Positions 1-10,330 of a stretch of DNA of 64,000 nucleotides are shown here, piece after piece (within the stretch, counting starts at the first letter, position 1; the number at the start of each line of letters is the position of its first letter). Under the pieces are notes generated by a model. It made no database searches and had not been told where the DNA came from. It saw only the letters and a program-made list of their open reading frames with translations. Source of the DNA: Fuerstiella sp. GTDB taxonomy: Bacteria > Planctomycetota > Planctomycetia > Planctomycetales > Planctomycetaceae. The DNA is taken from contig JABABI010000004.1 of NCBI GenBank assembly GCA_014238335.1, positions 83,718-147,717 of the forward strand, written 5' to 3'. Both the position numbers and the translations under genes were made by a program.

Positions 1-1101
1 TGCAATATCTTCGCACCGTGACGGCAAGTCACGAGTGACTGTGCCATTGATATCGTAGGCCTCGCAGATATTCATCTCTTCGAATCCGCTGAGCACGTCC
101 AGAAGTGCGATCACGACGCTGTCAACTCCGCTGATCCGAGCGCTGTAGCGTGTCGCCACTGTGTCCAGCCAGCCGCACCGCCGTGGCCGGCCGGTGACAG
201 TTCCGTATTCATTACCGGCGTCTCGAATCGTCTGACCGATTTCGTTGTCGAGCTCGGTCGGGAACGGACCCCCACCGACTCGAGTCGTGTAGGCCTTGGC
301 AACACCAATCATGTTTCCGATTGCTCGCGCCGGAATGCCACTGCCACTCTGGATACCACAACCGGAACTGTTGGATGATGTCACGTATGGAAATGTGCCG
401 TGATCGACATCCAGCAGACTGCCCTGAGCGCCCTCGAACAGCAACTTCTTACCGCTTTCCAGCGCATCCAGCAAGTATGCTGTTGTATCAGCCACCATCG
501 GCCGCAGTCGATCGGCACAGGTTGAATACTCATCAATAATCTGATCCGCATCCATTTGCGCACCGTCCGGATTGAGCGCGTTCAGAACCTTCTGCTTGAA
601 CGGGACGATCTTCCGGACCTTTTCCACGAAGGCGTCTTTCTGAATCAGATCGCCTATGCGAATGGCGTGAAACCGCCCCACCTTCTCGCGGTAACACGTG
701 CCAATACCGCGCATTGTCGTACCAATGGCGGACTCTCCTCGCGACGCCTCAAGAGCTGCTTCTTCCAGCAAATGCCACGGGCAGATCACGTGAGCTCGGT
801 CACTGATCATCATTCTGTCAGCGCAGTCTTCGCCACCAGCAATCAGAGCGTCGAGTTCTTTCAGAAAAGCCCTGGGATCAATCACAACTCCCGGAGCGAT
901 TACTGACTTCACATGATCCTGCAGAATGCCAGTCGGCAGCAGGCTGAGCTTGTAGGTTTTACCATCAAACTTGACGGTGTGGCCGGCGTTGTTTCCGCCC
1001 TGATAGCGGATCACGATTTCGTGCTGTTCGGTAAGCAGGTCGACGATTTTGCCTTTGGCTTCGTCGCCCCATTGTAGTCCAATCACAGATGTTGCCGGCA
1101 C
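1..1101 (-). CDS. purA: Adenylosuccinate synthetase, C-terminal end cut by window edge
   Basis: Joins IMP and aspartate using GTP to give adenylosuccinate, the first committed step to AMP; cytosolic. 367 residues are visible. The GTP/IMP loop reads QWGDEAKGK near residue 8, followed by GGNNAGHTV, then [17 protein letters not shown] and [19 protein letters not shown], all in family order. The family is usually about 430 residues, so roughly 60 C-terminal residues lie beyond base 1. I place the start at GTG 1101 because the conserved motif begins a few residues later and no in-frame ATG lies close enough. It reads away from the haem-protein gene, which ends at 1323 behind a terminator. Family membership is certain; only the start codon is inferred. 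Confidence 0.95.
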   Translation of the reverse strand, partial: MPATSVIGLQWGDEAKGKIVDLLTEQHEIVIRYQGGNNAGHTVKFDGKTYKLSLLPTGILQDHVKSVIAPGVVIDPRAFLKELDALIAGGEDCADRMMISDRAHVICPWHLLEEAALEASRGESAIGTTMRGIGTCYREKVGRFHAIRIGDLIQKDAFVEKVRKIVPFKQKVLNALNPDGAQMDADQIIDEYSTCADRLRPMVADTTAYLLDALESGKKLLFEGAQGSLLDVDHGTFPYVTSSNSSGCGIQSGSGIPARAIGNMIGVAKAYTTRVGGGPFPTELDNEIGQTIRDAGNEYGTVTGRPRRCGWLDTVATRYSARISGVDSVVIALLDVLSGFEEMNICEAYDINGTVTRDLPSRCEDIA

Positions 1102-1151
1102 GTTTTATTCTCACACTATGCGACTCACATATCAGGGAGCCACTTTCACAA

Positions 1152-1190
1152 CACAAAAAGAAACCGGACGTCGGAATTACCAACGTCCGG
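1152..1190 (-). terminator. Rho-independent terminator of the five-haem gene
   Basis: On the minus strand, 8-bp arms at 1183-1190 and 1164-1171 (CCGGACGT against ACGTCCGG, plus two inner G-C pairs) are followed by a T-rich run (complement of 1152-1163). It sits about 130 bases past the stop at 1323 and before purA, so purA probably has its own promoter. Confidence 0.8.
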
Positions 1191-1322
1191 CGAGGACAAG
1201 CGTGAAATTGTATCGCTCGGACTTCGATTTCGAAGCGTGCCTGAAGTCGTTTTTCAATGTTCCTGCAACTGAGCGTCGTGAACTTCGCCAAACCACTGAA
1301 TTTGACGTCGAATTCGGAAAAT

Positions 1323-4300
1323 CTACTGTGGGACGACTTTCATGGAATAGTGGGCCTCGCTCGGCCAAAGCTTTGCTTCATCCAGCAGCGGACCGGTCGT
1401 TGACACATCGTAAATATAGCCTGGTTTAAATTCCTTGACCGTAATCCGTACCCGCTTGCCGTCCTCAAGAACTTCGATTTTTTCGGCTGACAGCGTGTGG
1501 CGGTCGGAATCAGGAGTCGCATAACTGCCGCTCCATTTGCGGGTGTAGCCCTGAACAGACCAACTGGCCGCTTGGCCCGCAGCAGTCTTGCTGACCGGTC
1601 GGAAAAACTCCACTTCGAAAGCGTTCCGTGTGACTGTGAGTTCCCGAATTCCGTTAGGCAGGCCGTCTTGTGATGGCGTCAGGCGAGTCATCCCGCCTGA
1701 GTTTTGACCGCCCTGCCAGCCGCTGTCCCAGATACTGCCAATGAAAATGGCTCCGTCCGGAGCCACCGCGGAACAGATCGGGCCGACGAAATTGCTGCCA
1801 CCAGCTTCCTGATTGGGAAGGCTGAAACGATAGCTGGCGCCCTGCAGAATTCCGTTGACATTCTGCACGGTAAAACGAATCAGGAATCGAGAATCGTATT
1901 CGCAGCCGATACCGTGGCCCCGCAGTTGGGGAATCGCATAGTCTTCCGGCAGAAACAGAATACTGTTAACGCTGCGAGTCCACGGGTGTGGCACCATCAG
2001 CGCGGGAGGCTCGGGAGTAAGATCGTCCGTTGGCTGATTCTGTGACGGCACACCGTAGCGCCGGCCCGGCAGAATGTGATTGATCTCGTTGAATGTGTTT
2101 TGTACGCCCTGATTGTCGGTGGCGAACAGGTTGCCGTGGTTGTCCATCGCCAGCCCCATCGGATAACGCATCGACATTCCGAGCGGCGTCACAATTCCCG
2201 ATGGGTCAATTTTGATCACGCCGCCGCGCCACCGGTCCTGGCTTTTCGGACGGCCCTTCTGCGAATAATCGCTGCCGATACCGGTATACATGTTCCCTTG
2301 CGGATCGCGAATCAGTCCGGACGTCCAGTCGTGATAGTTATCGTTAAATCCCCAGCCGCTGGCGACCACTTCTCGTACGTCCGCGCGGCCATCGCCGTTG
2401 GTGTCACGCAGTCGCAGAATCTCCGGCTTGTGACCTACGATGATGGAATCAAGGTCCGCAAGAATTCCAAATGGAGCTGCCAGGCCCTCTTCGAACAGCG
2501 TCGTGCTGTCCGGCAGGCCATCATCATCTGTGTCTGCGGCAATCCAGACGTGGCCTTTCAGCGACGTAAATGCCATCCGGCCATCGGGCAGCCACGTCAT
2601 GGCCGTCGGCATGATCGACATATCAATCGGGGCTCGAGAGCCGACGAAGCCAGGCGTCGAAGTGACCTGTTCGCGCGTAGCACTCAGAACCGGCTTTGGC
2701 TTCAGTGCTGTAACGTTCGGTGTCCGCAGACTGGTACTCACAGAAAGAAAGGATTCCTGTCCCTGAGTGAGCTGGCCGGGACGGGTCTTAGCAGAGGCAC
2801 CGCTCGTACGCAGTACGTCAATTGACTTCTGGCCGTTCTCCAGAAGATCTTCGGCTGTCGCCGTCAGGGCAAAACCCGGAGGACAATCAAGCGTTTTCAA
2901 TGTTCGTCGCCACCCGAATCCCGTGTTGTTGTGTAAGTCCCGTTCGAACGTCTGCCGTGTGATGACAGACTGCAGCGGCCGCGACGGATCCGTCCATGCC
3001 GTGCTCGTAAAGTGTGGCTCGTCAGAAGCCGCCGGAGCAGATGTTCCTGACGTGTCGAACCAGCTGCGACAAGTCAGTTCGACACCGTCCGGAAGAATGC
3101 GGTACGACAATAGTTCCGAAGCTCGGTCTTCGTCGATAACGGCATCGAACGTACGGTCCCCGGACAGTGATACCAGCCGATGAGCAAACTCGCTCTTCTG
3201 CGAGTGCTGAATAACGGTGCCTGGCATATCCCAATACCAGCTCTTGCCTTCAGTTCGCTGACGCGCAAATTCACCAATCGTCCACAGCCGAACCTGCATC
3301 GTATCCAGATCAATCAGAACGTTGTGGCCGTTGCCGAATCCGATTGCCATGGCGCGAGCCACGGCCTGCCTGTCTTTATCCAGGCCGATGGTAAAGACGT
3401 CACGAATAATCCGTGGTTGCCCGCCAGGTGCAACGGTGACCACCTGTTCAAAACGGCTGGTAACTGTTGGCGGAGTAAACCGGTCGTCGTTCAGTGCCTT
3501 CCAGATTGCTCCGATTTGTTTCGGAAGTGAGCCGTCCAGAACGTCCGGCATGGCTTTTTTGATGGCTGGCATTTCAATGCCCGCGACCACTCGGATCGGG
3601 TTCTTCATCCACCGCTGGAAGAATCTCGGCCGAATGCGACTACCCATCGACATGATGTCCGAACCTCGAGTACCCAGCGCGACGTTGCGGGGTTCAAACG
3701 GTCCGGCGGTGTGACAGGCCACGCAGTTGAAACCTCCTGCTCCGGTCAGTTGGTTGCCCAGTAGTAGATCGTCCGTTGTCGCTTTCGTCTGCTCCGTCAG
3801 GTCAACATGAGCCAGAACGTCCGCACGGACATCGTCAGCTGCATCGGGAATCCGGTCGGTGGTCATCAGATGATGGATGATGGCTGTGTGGTCGGCATCG
3901 CGGTGACGGAACTTCGGCATCCGCACAAACAGCCATGGAAGCCGTCGTTCCTTTTGTTCACCGGCCACTGCCTGTTTGAGGTAGTCATCGGTCAGTTTGT
4001 CTCCGACGGCGGTCAGCGTGGGTGGCACCAGTCCCTGGCTCTGTCCTTTCAGATCCGGGTGAGCGTTTTGCAGATCGGCGGCGATCGATGAAAGCCCTCG
4101 CTCAGCGTTGCGGTCGTGACATGCGAGACATGCGTTTCGCTGCAGCAGCAGTGCACCCTGATCAGAGAAACTCAGTCTGGTGTCATGCTGCATTGTGGAG
4201 AACCAGTGCATCACCGCATCTGCCCTGTTGCCTGTAATTGCGAAGAAGGGCAGGCGGCGACCCTGACGCTCGTTCGGCCTATCCTTGTCCTGCGGACGAA

Positions 4301-5576
4301 AGCACGCCACATCGTTGTTCTGCAGCATGGGGCCCGTCAGAGGTGTCGCGGGTGACGAATTCAGCCCCGGGATCGTGTGGCAACCGGCGCAGTTGGCAGC
4401 CGTCACCAGTTTTTTCCCGGCAGCAATCTGTTCGGCTGCGTTGTCTTTCGACAGTGATGTTTCGTTTTGGGATGGAGTTGCATTGCTTGTGAGGGCGGCC
4501 ACCAGTTGACGCCGTTCGTCTTTCGAAAGGGCAAAGACCGGCATGCGGTGATCGGCGTTCAGGGAAGCCGGGTCTTTCAGCCAGCGGTCGATCCAGTTTG
4601 TTGTTCGCCGCTGACCAACTTTGACAAGTTCCGGACCATCGTACGGTTCTGCCAGCGGTACCGATTCTTCCTGACCGCCAGGCAACCTGTGACAGGCCAC
4701 GCAACCCAGTGAGTTCAACAGTTTCGTTCCCGCTGCAGCGTCATTGTCCTTCAGCTTGATACCGTTCTGTTCCTGAGCGTCCTTCGAAACGCTGACAAGA
4801 AACGCGGCAACGCTGTTTGCTTCTGTTTTGCTGAAGCCGAAGTTGGGCATGTGGCTGTTGGCGACAACTGCATTGGGGTTCATCAGTCGCTGCACCAGCG
4901 TTCTCGCCGACTGACTCCCCAGTACTCGATCCAGTGAGGGAGCCTTCATTGTGGCCAGCCCGGAATTGGTTGGGTGGCACGCCGCACAGCGAAGGGCATC
5001 GGCTAGATGACGTCCGCGTGCACTTGTCCAGGATGGTGACGGTTCATCGCGATACAACACATCCGCGGGTATTGGTTCCAGTGTGAATTTATCCGACGAC
5101 CAGAAAACAGACAGTCGTGCGCGGGGCTTGTCAGATTCTTTCGGTGTTGCATATGAAATCGTGATTTCGTGCTCGCCCGCTGTCAGTTCGATCACCTTGC
5201 CGGATACAAAGCTCCACTGTTCAGACGCATTCAGCACGGTTTCGCCGTCGATCGTGATTGACGCGTCACCCGCCAGGAATGCGTGAAACCGATGCGTTCC
5301 GGGCATCCGAATCAGCACGTTCCCGGACCACTGTGCCGCAAAGTCGCCCCTCGGCAACCGCTGATCCGGCGCTGCGTCAGCCCAGTCAAAGCTCAGTGTT
5401 TTGTCCACACGCTCGACCGTGTGTTCCCTCACCGAATATTTCGCCAGCAACCCGGGCGGAAAGTCTTCGTCTTCTTCCTGGGCAAACGACGGGAACGAAA
5501 GACTCAGGATGGCCGTTGTGGTCACCCAAAAAATTGTGGCGTTCCAAAGTCGGTACTGACACCTGTCCAGCAGCAT
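1323..5576 (-). CDS. Secreted PA14 / five-haem cytochrome c / propeller dehydrogenase-like protein
   Basis: A 1417-residue exported electron-transfer-type protein. After a signal peptide (hydrophobic stretch about residues 12-32, ending SFAQ) comes a PA14-like beta domain at about 40-165. Five CxxCH haem-c motifs follow, near residues 197, 292, 396, 483 and 618. A propeller resembling planctomycete 'membrane-bound dehydrogenase' and sorbosone/glucose dehydrogenase domains lies at about 980-1300, with Asp-rich loops such as DTNGDGRAD. The tail is a small beta domain. An earlier ATG at 5645 would add 23 residues before the signal sequence, so I prefer ATG 5576. PA14 suggests carbohydrate binding and the propeller suggests sugar oxidation with electrons passed to the haems, but the substrate is unknown. 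The terminator at 1152-1190 closes the unit. Confidence 0.88.
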   Translation of the reverse strand: MLLDRCQYRLWNATIFWVTTTAILSLSFPSFAQEEDEDFPPGLLAKYSVREHTVERVDKTLSFDWADAAPDQRLPRGDFAAQWSGNVLIRMPGTHRFHAFLAGDASITIDGETVLNASEQWSFVSGKVIELTAGEHEITISYATPKESDKPRARLSVFWSSDKFTLEPIPADVLYRDEPSPSWTSARGRHLADALRCAACHPTNSGLATMKAPSLDRVLGSQSARTLVQRLMNPNAVVANSHMPNFGFSKTEANSVAAFLVSVSKDAQEQNGIKLKDNDAAAGTKLLNSLGCVACHRLPGGQEESVPLAEPYDGPELVKVGQRRTTNWIDRWLKDPASLNADHRMPVFALSKDERRQLVAALTSNATPSQNETSLSKDNAAEQIAAGKKLVTAANCAGCHTIPGLNSSPATPLTGPMLQNNDVACFRPQDKDRPNERQGRRLPFFAITGNRADAVMHWFSTMQHDTRLSFSDQGALLLQRNACLACHDRNAERGLSSIAADLQNAHPDLKGQSQGLVPPTLTAVGDKLTDDYLKQAVAGEQKERRLPWLFVRMPKFRHRDADHTAIIHHLMTTDRIPDAADDVRADVLAHVDLTEQTKATTDDLLLGNQLTGAGGFNCVACHTAGPFEPRNVALGTRGSDIMSMGSRIRPRFFQRWMKNPIRVVAGIEMPAIKKAMPDVLDGSLPKQIGAIWKALNDDRFTPPTVTSRFEQVVTVAPGGQPRIIRDVFTIGLDKDRQAVARAMAIGFGNGHNVLIDLDTMQVRLWTIGEFARQRTEGKSWYWDMPGTVIQHSQKSEFAHRLVSLSGDRTFDAVIDEDRASELLSYRILPDGVELTCRSWFDTSGTSAPAASDEPHFTSTAWTDPSRPLQSVITRQTFERDLHNNTGFGWRRTLKTLDCPPGFALTATAEDLLENGQKSIDVLRTSGASAKTRPGQLTQGQESFLSVSTSLRTPNVTALKPKPVLSATREQVTSTPGFVGSRAPIDMSIMPTAMTWLPDGRMAFTSLKGHVWIAADTDDDGLPDSTTLFEEGLAAPFGILADLDSIIVGHKPEILRLRDTNGDGRADVREVVASGWGFNDNYHDWTSGLIRDPQGNMYTGIGSDYSQKGRPKSQDRWRGGVIKIDPSGIVTPLGMSMRYPMGLAMDNHGNLFATDNQGVQNTFNEINHILPGRRYGVPSQNQPTDDLTPEPPALMVPHPWTRSVNSILFLPEDYAIPQLRGHGIGCEYDSRFLIRFTVQNVNGILQGASYRFSLPNQEAGGSNFVGPICSAVAPDGAIFIGSIWDSGWQGGQNSGGMTRLTPSQDGLPNGIRELTVTRNAFEVEFFRPVSKTAAGQAASWSVQGYTRKWSGSYATPDSDRHTLSAEKIEVLEDGKRVRITVKEFKPGYIYDVSTTGPLLDEAKLWPSEAHYSMKVVPQ

Positions 5577-5750
5577 GGTGGGCTCTCGGGGTTGTCGTCG
5601 AGGGAATTGCAGGAACGTGTATTGGAACCTGGCAGTGCGACTCATTCAATGCAGCGGCGCAAAGGGACGGGAGTCTTTTTCGGTCAATGACTTATTCAAG
5701 TCGGATTCGGTTGATTGGAAAAAAACTCCCGACCCTCTCGCTACCGCCGA

Positions 5751-6704
5751 TTACGCCACGATCGCCGCGAACACTGCCACCGTGAGCAGCACTGCACCGG
5801 CCAGGCGTCTGAGCATGACCGCCCTGCCAAGTGTTGCCTCGTTTGTCCCCAGCGTCCGCGCCAGCTGCCAGGCAAGCATCACTCCCCACAACGCGCGCAG
5901 CGCGTACACGATATTGACTCGAGGTGCGTCGCCGAACTCCGCCAGAGCATAGCACATGCTCATGGCCTGAACGGCCATCAAGAGTGTGCCGCCCAGCATC
6001 CATTTTGTGGCCTTTAACTCGTACAACCGCTTTGGTCCGTCGACCTTCGGCAGAAAAACGAGTGACAGAACTCCGGCCGCACCGAACATGACCGGCAGAA
6101 ATGCAAAGCTGTTCCAGCTCCCAACCCATTCCTGCAGAGATACATCGAACAATGACAGGCAAAACGCAGCACTCAGAGCAAGGATGATCGTGAGTCCGCG
6201 ACGACTGGTCCGAGCATTTGCAGGGGCACGCCCATCGGACCATTGAATCAGCATAATGCCAACGCACGCCAGCGCACCAGCTGCCCACACATTAAGTGGC
6301 ACGTTTATTTCCGCCAGCAGCGAAGTTACCGCCGCCACCATCAGCACCTTGACTCCAAAGACCGGTGTCGCAACGGAAACATCGCCGAACTGAAAGGCCA
6401 GAAAGGTAAACAGCTGACCCAGAACAAACAGCAGACCGATCAGTGCGGCATCGCCCCATGCCTCGACCGGAATTATTTCACCTCGGACGATTGCCACGCC
6501 CGCCCAGAACAACGCCAGCCATACATTGGCGAGAAATGTGCCTGTCCAGGGGCTGACGCCGCGGTCGATTGCCTGTTTTGCCAACATCATGCCCAGCACA
6601 AAAACAACGCTGGAGAACAGCGGAAACAGCAGATAGAAAGGCACGAACCGGGCTTTCAACAGTGACGGATGGGAATGGAATGCCTTCGACAGCATCGCAC
6701 TCAA
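5751..6704 (-). CDS. EamA/DMT-superfamily permease
   Basis: A 317-residue inner-membrane protein with about ten hydrophobic helices in two homologous halves, the usual EamA drug/metabolite transporter layout. There is a charged inter-half segment near residues 160-170 (GRAPANARTSRR). The substrate cannot be read from sequence. It is divergent from the gene starting at 6730, with only 25 bases between the annotated starts. One of the two starts may therefore be further inside (ATG at 6695 is an option here), or the promoters overlap the coding ends. It lies upstream of the five-haem gene on the same strand, 174 bases away, so co-transcription is possible but not shown. Confidence 0.8.
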   Translation of the reverse strand: MSAMLSKAFHSHPSLLKARFVPFYLLFPLFSSVVFVLGMMLAKQAIDRGVSPWTGTFLANVWLALFWAGVAIVRGEIIPVEAWGDAALIGLLFVLGQLFTFLAFQFGDVSVATPVFGVKVLMVAAVTSLLAEINVPLNVWAAGALACVGIMLIQWSDGRAPANARTSRRGLTIILALSAAFCLSLFDVSLQEWVGSWNSFAFLPVMFGAAGVLSLVFLPKVDGPKRLYELKATKWMLGGTLLMAVQAMSMCYALAEFGDAPRVNIVYALRALWGVMLAWQLARTLGTNEATLGRAVMLRRLAGAVLLTVAVFAAIVA

Positions 6705-6729
6705 CGAATCACGTGTCTATGATCAGGCA

Positions 6730-7635
6730 ATGAATCTCGTTATCGAAAAAAGCCTTGCTGCAATTCTGTGTGTTGCGGCTGTCTGTTCACACTGCACTGC
6801 CGATGACTTTGTCAACGTCGCAGTTGTGGAAGACAAACGCATCAACGAAAGCAGCGGACTGGCGATCAGTTATGCGAATCCCGATGCCGTCTGGATCCAT
6901 AATGATTCCGGCGACAAACCTCAACTGTTTTTGGTCGGTCTGGACGGCGCGACTCAGGCGGTCGTTGATATCGCGCACGTCAATGCCCACGACTGGGAGG
7001 ATATGTGTTCGTTTCAAATCGGTGGCGAATCATGGCTGCTGATTGCCGACGTTGGTGACAACCTCGCGAGACGGGGAAACGGCAGCGGTCATCCTGCGTG
7101 CAGGCTCTATTTGCTGAAAGAGCCCGTTATCCGGGCGAAGCCCGACTCAGCGGGCACAAAATTCAGGCCGACGACGATCGCTGTTGAAGTTTCGTCGACC
7201 ATTACATTTTACTATCCGGAGGGGCCGTCGAACTGCGAAGGAGTGGCAGTCGATGTGGAACGACGTGAGATTCTGCTGCTTACGAAGAGTTGGCCTCACA
7301 AGTGCCTACTTTACGGGTTGCCGTTGAACATGCAGGCTGTCCGACAGAAAATGTTTGCCGACAAAATCGCTCCCGTACTTGTCCCATTTGCCACTGGGCT
7401 GGATGTTTCGCCGAATGGAAGGACAATGGCGATCTGCACGATGTTTAACGGACTCACGGTAGATCGAATGCCCGGCCAGACCTGGACCGATGCTCTGGCC
7501 GGAACCGTGACGGCGTTCAACCTGCCTCCCCGGAAACAGGGAGAAACCATTTGCTTCGACACGACCGGCAAGTGGATGTATGTTAACAGTGAAAGACCAA
7601 AACAGCCTTTATGGCGCGTGAATACACCGCAATAG
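6730..7635 (+). CDS. Secreted propeller-like protein, function unknown
   Basis: 301 residues with a signal peptide (hydrophobic core about 9-23, ending near HCTADD). The body has the short beta-strand and loop pattern of a six- or seven-bladed propeller. Examples are [20 protein letters not shown] near residue 40, then [21 protein letters not shown] and [10 protein letters not shown]. These phrases match planctomycete and bacterial secreted propellers that have no assigned activity. It is followed 28 bases later by a Tat-exported oxidoreductase on the same strand, so the two probably share a transcript. I see no catalytic motif that would name a reaction. Confidence 0.7.
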   Translation: MNLVIEKSLAAILCVAAVCSHCTADDFVNVAVVEDKRINESSGLAISYANPDAVWIHNDSGDKPQLFLVGLDGATQAVVDIAHVNAHDWEDMCSFQIGGESWLLIADVGDNLARRGNGSGHPACRLYLLKEPVIRAKPDSAGTKFRPTTIAVEVSSTITFYYPEGPSNCEGVAVDVERREILLLTKSWPHKCLLYGLPLNMQAVRQKMFADKIAPVLVPFATGLDVSPNGRTMAICTMFNGLTVDRMPGQTWTDALAGTVTAFNLPPRKQGETICFDTTGKWMYVNSERPKQPLWRVNTPQ

Positions 7636-7663
7636 CTCACCACTTTTATTGGAAGATCGAACG

Positions 7664-9022
7664 ATGGCTCACGATTCCACCAGCCGCAGACAGTTTCTCA
7701 AGACGTCCTCAACAATCGCCGGCAGCGCGTTCATCGCACCGACTTTCGTTCCGTCGGCTCAGGGCTCGCAGCGACAGAGCGCGGCGGACCGACTGAACAT
7801 TGCCGTCATCGGTTGTGGCGGGCGTGGTGGAAGTAATCTAAAAAATGTGTCCAGCGAAAATATCGTGGCACTTTGCGACGTGAATCAGAAAAACCTCGCC
7901 CGTGCTGCCGATGCGTTTCCGCAGGCACGTACCGAAACGGATTTTCGTCGGCTGTTTGATCAGGCGAACGGTATCGACGCGGTCGTCGTCAGCACATGCG
8001 AACACACTCATGCCTTCGCCACGCTGCCCGCGCTGCAGATGGGCAAGCATGTCTATTGTGAAAAGCCGCTGACTCACAATGTCTACGAAGCTCGGGTGAT
8101 TCGCGAAGCCACTCTGGCGGCCGGCGTGGCGACTCAAATGGGTACTCAGATTCATGCCGGTGCAAACTATCGACGGGTCGTCGAGTTGATTCAAACCGGA
8201 GCGATCGGGCCGGTCCGCGAATGCCACACCTGGGTCGGTCGCGCATGGGGACGACAGTCCCGAGCTGACTTTGAGCGAAACAAGGATCGGGTTTATGTCG
8301 AAGAACGTCCGATTAAGGAAGATCCAATTCCAGATGGTCTGGACTGGGATCTGTGGCTCGGTCCGGCGCCGCATCGGCCGTTCAACAATATCTATTTTCC
8401 AGGACCAAACTGGTATCGCTGGTGGGACTTCGGTAACGGCACGATGTCCGATCTTGGGAGCCACTGGCTCGACCTGCCATTCTGGGCTCTTAATCTGAAG
8501 GCACCATTGACGATCCACGCCAGCGGCCCGGAACCACACGCTGAAATTGCTCCGGCATCCATGCAGGTGAAGTATGAATACGGTGCGCGCGGTGATATGC
8601 CCGCTGTGGAAGTGAACTGGTATCAGGGGGCCAATAAACCGGAAATCTGGACAGCCGCCGGCATTCCTCAATGGAACAGTGGCGTCCTGTTCATCGGTGA
8701 CGATGGCATGCTGCTGTCCGACTATGGCAAACATATCCTGTTGCCGGAAGATAAGTTCAGGGACTTTACGCCACCGAAACCATATATTCGGCCATCACTC
8801 GGACATCACGCCGAATGGATTCACGCGGCCAAAACGGGAGACATGACGACCTGTAACTTTGAATATGCAGGCTGGCTGACCGAAGCGAATCATCTGGGCA
8901 ACGTGGCGTTCCGCACCGGCAAACCGCTGCAGTGGGACGCGAAAAACATGAAGGCCACCAATGCTCCCGAAGCAGACCGATTCATCCGGCGTACGTATCG
9001 CAAAGGCTGGGAACTGGTTTAG
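7664..9022 (+). CDS. Tat-exported Gfo/Idh/MocA-family oxidoreductase
   Basis: 452 residues. A twin-arginine signal ([10 protein letters not shown] then a hydrophobic stretch) opens the protein, so it is exported folded with its NAD(P) cofactor. The Rossmann start reads [14 protein letters not shown] near residue 50. The family EKPLTHN segment, whose lysine is catalytic in relatives, lies near residue 135. The C-terminal half has the planctomycete [10 protein letters not shown] and [15 protein letters not shown] segments. I use ATG 7664 rather than 7649 because it sits just before the twin-arginine motif. It probably oxidises or epimerises a sugar or cyclitol; the substrate is unknown. It ends three bases before a convergent PLP-enzyme gene. 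Confidence 0.92.
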   Translation: MAHDSTSRRQFLKTSSTIAGSAFIAPTFVPSAQGSQRQSAADRLNIAVIGCGGRGGSNLKNVSSENIVALCDVNQKNLARAADAFPQARTETDFRRLFDQANGIDAVVVSTCEHTHAFATLPALQMGKHVYCEKPLTHNVYEARVIREATLAAGVATQMGTQIHAGANYRRVVELIQTGAIGPVRECHTWVGRAWGRQSRADFERNKDRVYVEERPIKEDPIPDGLDWDLWLGPAPHRPFNNIYFPGPNWYRWWDFGNGTMSDLGSHWLDLPFWALNLKAPLTIHASGPEPHAEIAPASMQVKYEYGARGDMPAVEVNWYQGANKPEIWTAAGIPQWNSGVLFIGDDGMLLSDYGKHILLPEDKFRDFTPPKPYIRPSLGHHAEWIHAAKTGDMTTCNFEYAGWLTEANHLGNVAFRTGKPLQWDAKNMKATNAPEADRFIRRTYRKGWELV

Positions 9023-9025
9023 CCG

Positions 9026-10165
9026 TTAACTCTCTAATGCCTGCTTCAGGTCGGCAATTAAGTCGTCGCTGTGTTCCAGCCCGACAGAAATTCGGACTGT
9101 GCTTTCGGTAATTCCGGCTGCTGCGCGTCCTTCCGGGGACATTGCCGCGTGACTCATCGTCACCGGGAATGAAATCAGGCTTTCGATGCCGCCGAGAGAT
9201 ACTCCGACATCGTACAGCTTTGAATTCATGCACACTTTTTCGGCGACGGAGCGTCCGTCTTTCAGGTCAAAGCTAAGCATGGCACCGAAGCCATCCTGCT
9301 GCTGCTTTGCCAGCTCGTGCTGAGGGTGCGAATCCAGACCGGGATAATAGACCTGTTCCACCAGCGGATGACTATCCAGGAACTGAGCGATCTTAATCGC
9401 TGATGCCTGTTGAGCCTCGATCCGGCATCCCAAAGTTTTGACACCTCGCAGCACCAGCCATGCATCAAATGGTGAGCATGCCAGGCCAAGGGCATTGCAC
9501 AGCCATGCGGTTCGATCTGCGATATTTTTTTCTTTCGAAATGACGGCACCGCCCACAACGTCCGAATGGCCGTTGATGTACTTCGTGGTCGAGTGCACGA
9601 TGACGTCGACACCAAATTCAAGTGGTCGCTGCAAATAGGGTGACAGAAACGTGTTGTCACAGATCGTCAGCACGTTCTGTTGTTTCGCTATTTCCACCAC
9701 GGCGGCCAGATCGATGACCTTCATCATAGGATTGCTGGGCGTTTCAATCCACACGCCTTTCGTCGATGGCTGTATGGCGGCTGATACGGCAGACAGATCT
9801 GTCATGTCAACGAACGTAAATGACAGTCCCTTTTCTCTGAGAAACTGATCGATCAGTCGGAACGTGCCGCCATAGACGTCCGCCGGGACGACGATGTGAT
9901 CGCCTGGATTGAACAGTGACATGGCACAGTGAACCGCGGACATGCCACTGGATGTTGTCACACAGCCGACTCCACCTTCCAGGGCGGCAAGGTTTTCGTT
10001 CAGTGCATCTCGAGTGGGATTTCCGGAGCGGGTGTAGTCGTAACCTGACGTGGATTCCAGGTCGTTAAAATAGAATGTCGACGACGGGTAGATGGGCGTG
10101 ATAACGCTGTTGTACTGTTGGTCCTTGTGGACTCCCGTGTGAACACATTTGGTTTCAAACTTCAT
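9026..10165 (-). CDS. PLP-dependent trans-sulfuration enzyme (cystathionine gamma-synthase/lyase family)
   Basis: 379 residues, full length for the Cys/Met metabolism PLP family. Visible motifs are YDYTRSGNPTRDALNENLAA near residue 43, SSGMSAVHCAMSLF, ETPSNPMM, CDNTFLSPYLQRP, and the PLP-lysine segment HSTTKYINGHSDVVGG near residue 190. The family includes MetB, MetC-like and MccB enzymes, which make or split cystathionine on the homocysteine/cysteine route. Sequence inspection does not separate the activities and there is no met or cys neighbour to help. The upstream leader shows no SAM-riboswitch-like structure that I could recognise. Confidence 0.9.
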   Translation of the reverse strand: MKFETKCVHTGVHKDQQYNSVITPIYPSSTFYFNDLESTSGYDYTRSGNPTRDALNENLAALEGGVGCVTTSSGMSAVHCAMSLFNPGDHIVVPADVYGGTFRLIDQFLREKGLSFTFVDMTDLSAVSAAIQPSTKGVWIETPSNPMMKVIDLAAVVEIAKQQNVLTICDNTFLSPYLQRPLEFGVDVIVHSTTKYINGHSDVVGGAVISKEKNIADRTAWLCNALGLACSPFDAWLVLRGVKTLGCRIEAQQASAIKIAQFLDSHPLVEQVYYPGLDSHPQHELAKQQQDGFGAMLSFDLKDGRSVAEKVCMNSKLYDVGVSLGGIESLISFPVTMSHAAMSPEGRAAAGITESTVRISVGLEHSDDLIADLKQALES

Positions 10166-10272
10166 GCTGGTGCGGCCTGCAATGGATTCCTGTCAGGCAC
10201 AGCCTGATCTGCAGAAAGTGCGACTGAATGCGTCAGTCACGCGAACATGCGCAAAAAAAGATGTGCGCATAC

Positions 10273-10302
10273 AAAACGACGAGTGCCACGGCGCTCGTCG
10301 TT
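10273..10302 (-). terminator. Terminator after the DUF6800 micro-gene
   Basis: Nine-bp arms at 10294-10302 and 10275-10283 (AACGACGAG against CTCGTCGTT) read on the minus strand end in a TTTTGT run. It lies 30 bases past the micro-gene stop and about 110 bases before the PLP-enzyme start, so the two genes are separate units. Confidence 0.65.
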
Positions 10303-10330
10303 GAGTTTGTCTGAATTCAAGGACGGGCTG

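Noticed and set aside
2076..2825. A 249-residue plus-strand frame inside the five-haem gene
   Set aside because: Antisense shadow; the minus-strand gene has consistent motifs throughout.
10166..10330. SAM-riboswitch candidate upstream of the PLP trans-sulfuration gene
   Set aside because: Only a short ATGCGCA/TGCGCAT hairpin and the terminator of the upstream micro-gene are present; no SAM-I or SAM-II core was seen.
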